Positions 1 to 5,695 of a DNA stretch of 8,792 nt are shown here, piece after piece. Below the pieces are notes generated by a model that worked only from the letters and a program-made list of their open reading frames with translations, had not been told where the DNA came from and made no database searches. A program made the position numbers and the translations under genes. This DNA is from CAYWTX01 sp964461295 (lineage in GTDB: Bacteria > Planctomycetota > Phycisphaerae > SM23-33): NCBI GenBank assembly GCA_964461295.1, contig CAYWTX010000412.1, positions 1 to 8,792 on the forward strand, in the 5' to 3' direction. The stretch's first letter is position 1. Every line of letters begins with the position of its first letter.

Positions 1-253
1 GGCCCAGCCGCCGCAACAGGCGGTGTGCCAGGATCGGGCTGTGGAAGTGCTTCAGGTACACCTGCCGCCCGTTGACGCTGCCGCGATAGACCGTGCGCGA
101 GACGTTCTGCTTGACCTGTTGCCAGTTGGCCGCGGCGGGCGAGAACAGGTCGGCCTCGCTGCCGGCCAGCAGGGCGCGGGCCTCGTCGTCGGCGTACAGG
201 ACCCCGGCGACGTTTGCGGTGGCGCGGGGCTCTTGGGCGTCGGTTCGCGTCAT
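1..253 (-). CDS. Lipopolysaccharide kinase (WaaP/Kdo kinase)-like protein, N-terminal part only
   Basis: Partial gene running off the left edge; about 84 residues are visible. It starts at ATG 253-251, which overlaps the TGA of the upstream glycosyltransferase in an ATGA arrangement, so the two are translationally coupled. After an Ala-rich N-terminus the protein reads VYRGSVNGRQVYLKHFHSP, followed by an Arg/Leu-rich stretch. This is the pattern of the first beta strands of the WaaP/Kdo kinase fold, where the Lys of the YLK strand would be the ATP-contacting lysine. Members phosphorylate sugars of the lipopolysaccharide core; neighbouring a glycosyltransferase fits an envelope polysaccharide role. 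The catalytic loop lies outside the window, so another protein-kinase-like phosphotransferase remains possible. Confidence 0.55.
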   Translation of the reverse strand, partial: MTRTDAQEPRATANVAGVLYADDEARALLAGSEADLFSPAAANWQQVKQNVSRTVYRGSVNGRQVYLKHFHSPILAHRLLRRLG

Positions 254-1353
254 GCCGCGCCCACCGCCTGCGGCGCCTGCGACCGCGACAGGACCAGAGA
301 TCGCAGTTCCGCCAGCCGCTCTCGGCAAGCGGAAGCGTCGAATGCCCGCTGGGCCTTGCGGCGGGCGGCCTCGCCCAGCCGCTGCCGCAGCTCGAGGCTG
401 TCCGCCAGGCGCAGGATGCCCGCGGCCGTCTCGCGCGAACTGCTGGGCTCGACGAGGATCGCGTCGGCGTCATGCGTGACGCATTCGGCCAGGTCGGGCG
501 TGGCCGACGCGACGACCGCCAGGCCGGCCGCCATGGCGTCCGGCAGCGCGCCAACGCCCATGGCGCGGCGATGCAGGACCAGGGCCACGTCGCCCGCCGC
601 GAGCGATCCGGCCAGCGCGAGCGATCGCCCGGTGAAGACGGCCTCATGCCCGTGGCCGGTGGTGTTGGCGAAGAACCGCACGCGCTGCTCATTGGGTCCG
701 CCGCCGGGCAGCAGCAGCAGCCGCAAGCCGCCGATCACCTTCCGCGCCGTCGCATGCGACCAGGAGGCGACGTCGTGTCCGGCCGCCGGGACCATCGCCT
801 CCGGCACGACCAGGACCAGTTCGTCGTCGGCGAAGCCCAGGGCAGCCCGCACCGCCGATCGCACGGACGGCTGGCGGACGATGTCGAACGGCGTCGCGGC
901 CGGCGGGAGCACGTGCACGAACCCCGGGGGCAAGGCCGCGGCGACGAGGGCCGCCCGGGCCGCTCGCGTCGGCACGGTTACGTGCAGCAGGCCGGGACCG
1001 ACGAGGTCGCGAAGCCGGGCCAGGTCGGCGCCTCTCGGCGCCGCGGGCAGCGACGCCATCAGCGGCACGCCCGTTGCCAGCGATAGCTCGCGCCCGGCCC
1101 GCAGGGCTGCCATCGACCACGCGTGCAGGAGGTCCGCGCCGCCCGCCAGGCGCCTCATCCGCCACCCGGCCGCCTCGGGCACGCCCATCGGCCGATGCAC
1201 GCAGCCGTCCGTAAGCGGCAGGGGCGAATCAGCCGGACCCGGCCCGACGGAGACCACGCGGTCGCCGTCGACGCGCAGAACAGCCGCCTGCCGGAGCATC
1301 TCCGGCAACGAACCGGCATCCACGATGTGCAGGCTGCCGCCCATCGGGGGCAT
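250..1353 (-). CDS. Glycosyltransferase, GT-B fold (family 4-like)
   Basis: About 367 residues from ATG 1353, a usual length for a family 4 enzyme. The C-terminal half carries the recognisable signal: ALPDAMAAGLAVVAS, then DLAECV and an acidic-aliphatic stretch leading to AAGILRLADSLELRQRLGEA. This is the donor-nucleotide-sugar end of GT-B enzymes, where an E or D before AMAAG normally contacts the sugar. Near residue 70 the N-terminal domain has ADLLHAWSMAALRAGREL, typical of the acceptor-side Rossmann domain. The middle is divergent and Ala-rich, so donor and acceptor cannot be named. Start choice is uncertain: an in-frame TTG at 1380 and a second ATG at 1344 exist, none with a clear Shine-Dalgarno, and an in-frame stop sits at 1384-1386. 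It overlaps the downstream kinase by 4 bp, forming a two-gene envelope operon. Confidence 0.7.
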   Translation of the reverse strand: MPPMGGSLHIVDAGSLPEMLRQAAVLRVDGDRVVSVGPGPADSPLPLTDGCVHRPMGVPEAAGWRMRRLAGGADLLHAWSMAALRAGRELSLATGVPLMASLPAAPRGADLARLRDLVGPGLLHVTVPTRAARAALVAAALPPGFVHVLPPAATPFDIVRQPSVRSAVRAALGFADDELVLVVPEAMVPAAGHDVASWSHATARKVIGGLRLLLLPGGGPNEQRVRFFANTTGHGHEAVFTGRSLALAGSLAAGDVALVLHRRAMGVGALPDAMAAGLAVVASATPDLAECVTHDADAILVEPSSSRETAAGILRLADSLELRQRLGEAARRKAQRAFDASACRERLAELRSLVLSRSQAPQAVGAA

Positions 1354-1413
1354 GATACGAACCCGCCGTGCTTGCGGCAACCATCAGCAGCGGGCCGTCG
1401 CCCAATTGGAGCA

Positions 1414-1433
1414 GTTCGGCCAGGCAGCCGAAC
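1414..1433. repeat. Short perfect inverted repeat upstream of the glycosyltransferase
   Basis: The arms GTTCGGC (1414-1420) and GCCGAAC (1427-1433) are perfectly complementary across a 6-nt gap. It lies in the divergent spacer between the glycosyltransferase start and the substrate-binding-protein remnant. No T-run follows on either strand, so it is not an intrinsic terminator; it could be an operator or mRNA leader hairpin. A 7-bp stem in GC-rich DNA can also arise by chance. Confidence 0.3.
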
Positions 1434-1489
1434 CCGTCGGAGGAACTCCAGCGTCGCGCTGCTCCCGCAGCACGCCTGGCCGGTCCACC

Positions 1490-1519
1490 TTGGCACGGCA
1501 TGCCGCCTGGGCGTATGCT
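1490..1519 (+). promoter_or_regulatory. Sigma70-like promoter for the truncated substrate-binding protein
   Basis: TTGGCA at 1490-1495 and TATGCT at 1514-1519 are separated by 18 bp, each matching four of six consensus positions. The distance from the -10 box to the ATG at 1552 is 32 nt. A purine-rich RBS (GGGAAGGGA, 1537-1545) lies just before the ATG. This is the plus-strand promoter expected for the gene remnant that follows. Confidence 0.45.
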
Positions 1520-1551
1520 TGCCCGGCCGCGAGGGCGGGAAGGGACAGGCC

Positions 1552-1803
1552 ATGCGAAGCGTGATCGCCGCAGCCGTGTGTGCGGGGATGCTGGGGTTCA
1601 TCGCCTCGTGCCGGAAGGAACAGGGCAGCCGCGGCGCGGAGAAGCCTCTTGCCGTCGCCGTGATTCCCAAGGGCGCGACGCACGAATTCTGGAAGTCGGT
1701 CGAGGCGGGGGCGAAGCGGGATGAGGCCGCTTCCCCAATTCCTTCACAAACTCTCACTTGCCGAACAACTCCCTGTACCAGGCGTGCATCTCCTCGTCGC
1801 TGA
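1552..1803 (+). pseudogene. 5' remnant of a ribose-type ABC transporter substrate-binding lipoprotein
   Basis: From ATG 1552, behind a good RBS, the frame encodes a lipoprotein signal peptide: a charged start MRSV, a hydrophobic core, and a lipobox IASC with Cys at residue 20. It continues with AVAVIPKGATHEFWKSVEAG and AKR, the canonical first beta strand and helix of periplasmic sugar-binding proteins of the RbsB type (about 320 residues when complete). Homology stops near residue 55 (about position 1719). The frame then reads a low-complexity tail, passes the end of the converging minus-strand gene, and stops at 1803. So only about a sixth of the gene remains, although promoter, RBS and signal sequence are intact. 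It is the sole plus-strand gene signal here. A deletion or rearrangement, or an assembly join, would explain it. A short exported lipopeptide could still be made. Confidence 0.7.
1713..1733. repeat. Inverted repeat at the breakpoint between the lipoprotein remnant and the citrate synthase gene
   Basis: GAAGCGG (1713-1719) and CCGCTTC (1727-1733) pair perfectly across a 7-nt loop, 21 bp downstream of the minus-strand stop codon at 1754. The left arm encodes the last recognisable residues of the substrate-binding protein. Position suits a transcript-end hairpin for the minus-strand operon, but there is no following U-tract, so an intrinsic terminator is not supported. It could equally mark the recombination point that removed the rest of the transporter gene. 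Confidence 0.35.
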
Positions 1804-3073
1804 TGGACGTGGTTCGCCCGCCCTCGTACTCCCCCTCGACGCGGTCGCGGATGGCCAGCAGGCGTGAATCGTCCTTCGGCACCTTGACGTGGCAGTACGT
1901 CTCGATCCAGTGCTTGATGCCGGCCGCACCGCTCTTGTCGGTGATGGCCACGCCCGGCAAGCGGTTGAGGATCTTCTCGGTGTCGAAGCAGTTGTAGATC
2001 TCTTCGCTCTTGGTCAGCCCGTCGGCGTGGATGCCGGCGCGGGTGGTGTTGAAGTCTCGCCCCACCAGCGGGTAGTTGTACGGCACGTCGAAGCCCAGGT
2101 TCTGGCGGAAGTACTCGGCGATCTCGGTGATGACGCCGTAGTTCACCTTGCGGCTCTGCCCGTTGAGCTGGGCATGCTCGACAACCATCGCCTCCAGCGG
2201 CGTGTTGCCCGTCCGCTCGCCCAACCCCAGCATCGTGCTGTTGCAGGCCGCGCAACCGTACAGCCACGCCGTCGCCGGGTTCACCACCACCTTGTGGAAG
2301 TCGTTGTGGCCGTGCCACTCCAGCAACTCGCCGGGCACGCCGGCGTCGTGGATGATGCCATGCACCAGTTTGGGCACCGAGCGCGGCAAGGCTGCTTCCG
2401 GCCAGGGGACGGCATAGCCGAGCGTGTCGCACAGGCGGATGACGACGTCGATCTTGTACTTCTCGCGGAGTTTCATCAGTTCGATGGCGAAGGGCACGAC
2501 GAACCCGTGAAAATCAGCGCGGGTGAGGTCCTCGAAGTGGCAGCGGATGCGGATGCCCTCTTCCAGGGCCGACCGGGCCACGTCCAGGTACTGCTCCATC
2601 GCCTGGCGGCGGCTCTTGCGGAGCTTAAGGAACACGTGGTAGTCGCTGCAACTGGTCAGGATGCCCGTCTCGGGCAGGTGCATCTCCTTGACCAGCTTGA
2701 AGTCCGACTTGACGGCGCGGATCCAGCCGGTGATCTCCGGGAACGCGTGACCCAGCTCGCGGCAGCGATCGACTGCCTGGCGGTCCTTCCTGGAGTACAG
2801 GAAGAACTCGCTTTTGCGGATCAGGCCGGCGCCGTTGTCCAGGCGGTGCAGCAGGTGGAACAACTCGGCCGTCTGCTCCGGCGTGTACGGCGGGCGCGAC
2901 TGCTGCCCGTCGCGGAACGTGGTGTCGGTGATCCACATCTGCGGCGCCGGCCGCATGGGCACGGTCGTGCCGTCGAACTGCACGCGGGGCAATTCGGTGT
3001 AGCTGAACATCGCGCGGTAGAGGTTGGGTTCGGCGATGTCCTGCAACGCAAACTTCTCGGTGTTCTTGTTCAT
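1754..3073 (-). CDS. Probable citrate (Re)-synthase (DRE-TIM metallolyase family)
   Basis: A 439-residue protein from ATG 3073. It belongs to the HMG-CoA lyase-like TIM-barrel family that includes isopropylmalate and homocitrate synthases. Visible motifs are TDTTFRDGQQSR (49-60, the catalytic Arg and metal-binding Asp strand), EWHGHNDFH (252-260, with the HxH metal ligands), GERTGNTPLE (285-294) and RAGIHADG (345-352). The long runs SEFFLYSRKDRQAV, TGWIRAVKSDFKLVKEM and CDTLGYAVPWPEAALPRSVP resemble the anaerobic Re-citrate synthase branch (Clostridium kluyveri type) more than leucine-pathway enzymes. There is no C-terminal leucine-regulatory domain. The reaction would be acetyl-CoA plus oxaloacetate to citrate with Re stereochemistry, in the cytoplasm. 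A promoter sits upstream, though the SD is weak. It lies downstream of CoA-transferase and ligase genes, consistent with drawing on the same acetyl-CoA pool. Homocitrate synthase or a related claisen-type enzyme is the alternative. Confidence 0.75.
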   Translation of the reverse strand: MNKNTEKFALQDIAEPNLYRAMFSYTELPRVQFDGTTVPMRPAPQMWITDTTFRDGQQSRPPYTPEQTAELFHLLHRLDNGAGLIRKSEFFLYSRKDRQAVDRCRELGHAFPEITGWIRAVKSDFKLVKEMHLPETGILTSCSDYHVFLKLRKSRRQAMEQYLDVARSALEEGIRIRCHFEDLTRADFHGFVVPFAIELMKLREKYKIDVVIRLCDTLGYAVPWPEAALPRSVPKLVHGIIHDAGVPGELLEWHGHNDFHKVVVNPATAWLYGCAACNSTMLGLGERTGNTPLEAMVVEHAQLNGQSRKVNYGVITEIAEYFRQNLGFDVPYNYPLVGRDFNTTRAGIHADGLTKSEEIYNCFDTEKILNRLPGVAITDKSGAAGIKHWIETYCHVKVPKDDSRLLAIRDRVEGEYEGGRTTSISDEEMHAWYRELFGK

Positions 3074-3267
3074 CTTTGGGATCGTCGCCGCGAGGGATAG
3101 GACCGCCACAGCCCGCGCATTGTAGCAATTGCCTCGCCGCCCGCAACGGGCGAAATCGGGAAATGACGCAAGTTCCGGCGGAGCGCAGGCGCGTCGAGGG
3201 CTGGGTCCGGGCCCTGGGCCATCGCTGAGCAATCCATGGATGCGGCCTGCCGGGGTCGGCGCTGTGT
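3074..3267. other. 194-bp spacer between CoA-transferase and citrate synthase genes
   Basis: I find no credible gene here. The part near 3074 carries the minus-strand promoter of the citrate synthase gene. A perfect 6-bp inverted repeat (CGCCCG, gap CAA, CGGGCG; 3138-3152) covers the -35 element and is a possible operator. The part next to 3267 is GC-rich with no hairpin plus T-run that would end transcription of the upstream gene, so read-through into the citrate synthase gene is possible. Confidence 0.5.
3119..3146 (-). promoter_or_regulatory. Sigma70-like promoter of the citrate (Re)-synthase gene
   Basis: On the minus strand, TTGCGG (3146-3141) and TACAAT (3124-3119) lie 16 bp apart, matching four and five of six consensus positions. 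The start of transcription would fall near 3112, giving a leader of roughly 39 nt. AT-rich sequence around the -10 stands out against the GC-rich surroundings. It would allow expression independent of the upstream operon genes. Confidence 0.5.
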
Positions 3268-5148
3268 TCATTCCTCTTCCGGCCGCGGGCGGGAGAGGTC
3301 GATTTTCACGTTGTAGGCCTCGCCGTCGAAGTCGGTGCGGGCGCCGGGACCGAAGGAGTTGAAGATCGCCAGCATGGGCTTGTTGATCGGCAGGACCTTC
3401 GCGAAGAACTGTTGGACGCCCCGTTTGCGGGCGATGTCGGCCAGGTAGTTCATCAGGAACGTGCCCATGCCTTTCTGCTGCCACTCGTCCTGGACGATGA
3501 ACGCGACCTCGGCCACTTGCGTCTTGGGGTCGTTGAAGTACTGGGCGATGGCGACGATGTCCTCGCCGCCGGGGCTGGGCACGACGCCCACGATGGCCAG
3601 GTCGTTGCTGTAGTCGATGTTCGTGAGCTTCTGCACGGCCTTGTGCGGGAACGTCATCGTGTACGTGAAGTAGCGGGTCTTGACCGACTGGCTCGACAGC
3701 GAGTAGAGCATGTCCGCCAGGGCCGGCTCGTCGGTGGGCTTGATCGGCCGGAAGAAGATCTCCGTGCCGTCCTTGAGGGCGGCGTAGCGTTCGAGTTCCT
3801 CTGGGTAGAGGACCTGGTCCCAGGCGAGTTCGATCTGGTCGGCGGGGAGGTAGTGGTTGGTCTTGGCGGCCTCGATGAGCATCTTGCGGAACTTGGGGTG
3901 GGCGATGTTCATGAGGGCCAGGACGCGTTCGCGGATGCTCTTGCCGTGGAGGTAGGCGATGCCCCACTCGGTGACGACGTAGTGGACGTCGCCGCGCGTG
4001 GTGACGACGCCGGCGCCTTCGGTGAGGCAGGGCACGATGCGGCTGACTTCGCCGCCGCGGGCGGTGGAGGGCAGGGCGATGATCGCCTTGCCGTTGCGGC
4101 TGCGGGCCGAGCCCCGGATGAAGTCGACCTGCCCGCCGATGCCGCTGTAGAACTTGTAGCCGAGGCTGTCGGCGCAGACCTGGCCGGTGAGGTCGACCTC
4201 CAGACCGACGTTGATGCCGACCATCTTGTCGTGCTGGGCGATGATGTACGGGTCGTTGACGAACTCGGTGGGGCGGAACTCGAAGAACGGGTTGTTGTCG
4301 ATGAAGTCGTACAGCCGCTGGCTGCCCATGGCGAAGCTGGCGACGACCTTGCCGCGGTTGATGGTCTTCTTGGCGCAGGTAATGGCCCCGCACTCGATGA
4401 GGTCGATGATCCAGTCGCTGAACATCTCGGTGTGCACGCCGAGGTCCTTCTTGTCGCTGAGGAACTCGGCCAGGGCCTGGGGGATGCGTCCGATGCCGCA
4501 CTCGATGGTGCTGCCGTCCTCGACAAGGCGGGCGATATTGGCGCCGATGCGGCGGAGGACCTCGTCGGGCTCGGGGACGGGGACGGCGGGCAGCGGTTCC
4601 TCATGCACCACCATGTGGTCGATGAAGTTGACGTGGATGAAGCTGTCGCCCAGCGTGCGCGGCATGGCCGGGTTGACCTGGGCGATCACGCACTTGGCGT
4701 TGGCGCAGGCGCTCTTGACGATGTCCACCGACACGCCGAAGCTGCACAGCCCGCTGGCGTCGGGGGGGGTGACCATCACCAGGGCCACGTCGATGGCAAT
4801 GCGCCCGCTCTCGAACTGGCGCGGGATCTCCGACAGGAAGATCGGCGTGTAGTCGCCCAGCCCCAGCTGCATCTCCGCGCGGACGTTGTCGGCCACGAAG
4901 AAGGTGTTCACCTTGAACCGGTCGCGCAGGTCTTCCTTCATGTAGGGGGCCGGGCCCATGGTGAGCAGGTGCAGGATGGTCACGTCGTGCAGGCTGCGGC
5001 TGTTGTCGACGAGGGCCCCCACGAGCCGTATCGGCTGGCCGCAGCCGGTGCCGATGAACACGCTGTTGCCGGACTTGACGACCTTGACGGCCTCCTCGGC
5101 GGAGACAATCCGGTCGGCGTACTTCTTCCTCCAGTCGAAGTCACTCAT
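3268..5148 (-). CDS. Acetyl-CoA hydrolase/CoA-transferase fused to a C-terminal GNAT acetyltransferase domain
   Basis: A 626-residue two-domain protein. Residues about 8-445 form an acetyl-CoA hydrolase/4-hydroxybutyrate CoA-transferase module: IGTGCGQP near 32, GIGRIPQAL (218-226), DLGVHTEMFSDW (235-246, Glu241 being the likely catalytic glutamate that carries the CoA thioester), DLTGQVCADSLG (319-330), SGIGGQVDF (335-343) and VVTEWGIAYLHGKS (391-404). Residues about 464-612 form a GNAT domain starting FRPIKPTDEPAL, with the acetyl-CoA pyrophosphate loop QQKGMG (557-562). That opening resembles the GNAT part of Pat-type protein acetyltransferases. The transferase would move CoA between acetyl-CoA and a carboxylate; the GNAT part may acetylate lysines of a partner. 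Such fusions are known in databases, but the GNAT substrate here is inferred. ATG 5148 is preceded by ACAGGA at 9-nt spacing. Stop is TGA at 3270-3268. Confidence 0.88.
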   Translation of the reverse strand: MSDFDWRKKYADRIVSAEEAVKVVKSGNSVFIGTGCGQPIRLVGALVDNSRSLHDVTILHLLTMGPAPYMKEDLRDRFKVNTFFVADNVRAEMQLGLGDYTPIFLSEIPRQFESGRIAIDVALVMVTPPDASGLCSFGVSVDIVKSACANAKCVIAQVNPAMPRTLGDSFIHVNFIDHMVVHEEPLPAVPVPEPDEVLRRIGANIARLVEDGSTIECGIGRIPQALAEFLSDKKDLGVHTEMFSDWIIDLIECGAITCAKKTINRGKVVASFAMGSQRLYDFIDNNPFFEFRPTEFVNDPYIIAQHDKMVGINVGLEVDLTGQVCADSLGYKFYSGIGGQVDFIRGSARSRNGKAIIALPSTARGGEVSRIVPCLTEGAGVVTTRGDVHYVVTEWGIAYLHGKSIRERVLALMNIAHPKFRKMLIEAAKTNHYLPADQIELAWDQVLYPEELERYAALKDGTEIFFRPIKPTDEPALADMLYSLSSQSVKTRYFTYTMTFPHKAVQKLTNIDYSNDLAIVGVVPSPGGEDIVAIAQYFNDPKTQVAEVAFIVQDEWQQKGMGTFLMNYLADIARKRGVQQFFAKVLPINKPMLAIFNSFGPGARTDFDGEAYNVKIDLSRPRPEEE

Positions 5149-5163
5149 GGTGGCACGTCCTGT
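5149..5163 (-). promoter_or_regulatory. Ribosome binding site of the CoA-transferase/GNAT gene, just outside the inserted cassette
   Basis: ACAGGA (5163-5158 on the minus strand) is 9 nt before ATG 5148. The cassette repeat ends at 5169, so the insertion leaves this RBS intact with only 20 bp of native leader. This fixes the start codon and shows that the cassette boundary respects the downstream gene's translation signal. Confidence 0.6.
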
Positions 5164-5168
5164 AATCC

Positions 5169-5208
5169 AGAAACAGAAGCAACAATGATGAACACAGATG
5201 AACAGGAT
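5169..5208 (+). repeat. Left inverted repeat of the GxxExxY cassette
   Basis: Reads inward on the plus strand as AGAAACAGAAGC, then AACAATGATGAACACAGAT, then GAACAGGAT. It is the inverse of 5656-5695 with four mismatches, three of them in the outermost 12 nt, leaving a core of 32 with one mismatch. The GxxExxY stop codon (5211-5209) overlaps nothing of it but abuts it. Confidence 0.85.
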
Positions 5209-5679
5209 TCAAGAGATATCAGGCCCCACTTCGGCGCCGCTGACCTCTTTCAGGTCGGGCGAAACCAGCCGCTTCACGTGGAGCCTGGGGCGGCCGAAGT
5301 TCAGGAGCAGGGCCACCGGCAGACCCGTCGCCCGCAGGTAGTTGATTACGACGGCGGAGAAGACGGGATCGTCATGGAGAGTTGCCTTCACCTCGACCAG
5401 CACGAGGCCCTCCACGACGAGGTCCGCTACGTATTCGCCGACGACTTGGCCTTGGTAAACGATATTCATCCGAACCTGTTGCGCCACCTTCAGCCCGCGC
5501 CGCCGCAGTTCGATAACCAGGGCGTTCTCGTACACCTTCTCCAGGAACCCGCTGCCGAGCTCATTCGATACCGCGATGGCAGCGGCGATGATCTGCTCTG
5601 TGAGGTCCGCGTGGGCGAAGAACTTGTTGGCCACGTCCACTCCCCCTCTTCTCCCATCCTGTTTATCTGTGTTCATCAT
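5209..5679 (-). CDS. GxxExxY protein (PDDEXK_3 nuclease-like family)
   Basis: A 156-residue protein from ATG 5679. It carries the family's name motif GFLEKVY (residues 44-50) in the context LGSGFLEKVYENAL, and a nuclease-type core VADLVVE then LVEVKAT (D86, E96, K98), which fits a PD-(D/E)xK active site. The family is widespread, and to my knowledge no physiological role is established. The start is ambiguous: ATG 5679 or 5676 lies inside the inverted repeat with a poor RBS, whereas GTG 5634 has GGGGGA at 6 nt and would place the start 15 residues later, close to the conserved LTEQII opening. An upstream TTG at 5718 overlaps the ligase gene and is unlikely. The gene sits alone between operon genes, in their direction, bounded by inverted repeats. 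Confidence 0.8.
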   Translation of the reverse strand: MMNTDKQDGRRGGVDVANKFFAHADLTEQIIAAAIAVSNELGSGFLEKVYENALVIELRRRGLKVAQQVRMNIVYQGQVVGEYVADLVVEGLVLVEVKATLHDDPVFSAVVINYLRATGLPVALLLNFGRPRLHVKRLVSPDLKEVSGAEVGPDIS

Positions 5680-5695
5680 TGTTGCTTTTTCTTCT
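5656..5695 (-). repeat. Right inverted repeat of the GxxExxY cassette
   Basis: On the minus strand it starts at the base after the ligase stop codon: AGAAGAAAAAGC, then AACAATGATGAACACAGAT, then AAACAGGAT. It contains the tandem ATGATG candidate start codons of the GxxExxY gene. In the operon transcript it would be complementary to 5169-5208. Confidence 0.85.

Larger units (their letters stand above)
5169..5695 (-). mobile_element. Inverted-repeat-bounded cassette carrying a GxxExxY gene
   Basis: A 527-bp block lying exactly between the TAG of the acetate-CoA ligase gene (5698-5696) and the leader of the CoA-transferase gene. Its ends are 40-bp inverted repeats with 36 matches. The single gene starts inside one repeat and its stop codon directly follows the other. 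Base composition is less GC-rich than the flanking operon genes. No transposase is encoded and no target-site duplication is obvious, so mobility is inferred from the boundaries, the foreign composition and the way removal would restore a 20-bp operon spacer. Confidence 0.55.

Noticed and set aside
1491..1505. Sigma54 promoter (TGGCACG) upstream of the lipoprotein remnant
   Set aside because: The required GC of the -12 element is not at the right spacing; the overlapping TTGGCA/TATGCT pair fits a sigma70 promoter better.
23..1564. Plus-strand open frame of about 513 codons over the glycosyltransferase region
   Set aside because: Ser/Arg/Ala/Pro-rich nonsense-like composition, antisense to a frame with GT-B features. 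Only the end of the overlapping +1123 frame, from ATG 1552, carries a real protein signal.
3185..3225. GC-rich stretch tested as a terminator after the CoA-transferase gene
   Set aside because: GGGCCC-type runs give only imperfect pairing and no T-run follows on the minus strand.
1754..4501. Single minus-strand frame of 915 codons joining upstream sequence to citrate synthase
   Set aside because: The upstream ~476 codons are an out-of-frame shadow of the CoA-transferase (Arg/His/Gln-rich). Real homology begins at the Met at 3073, behind a promoter.
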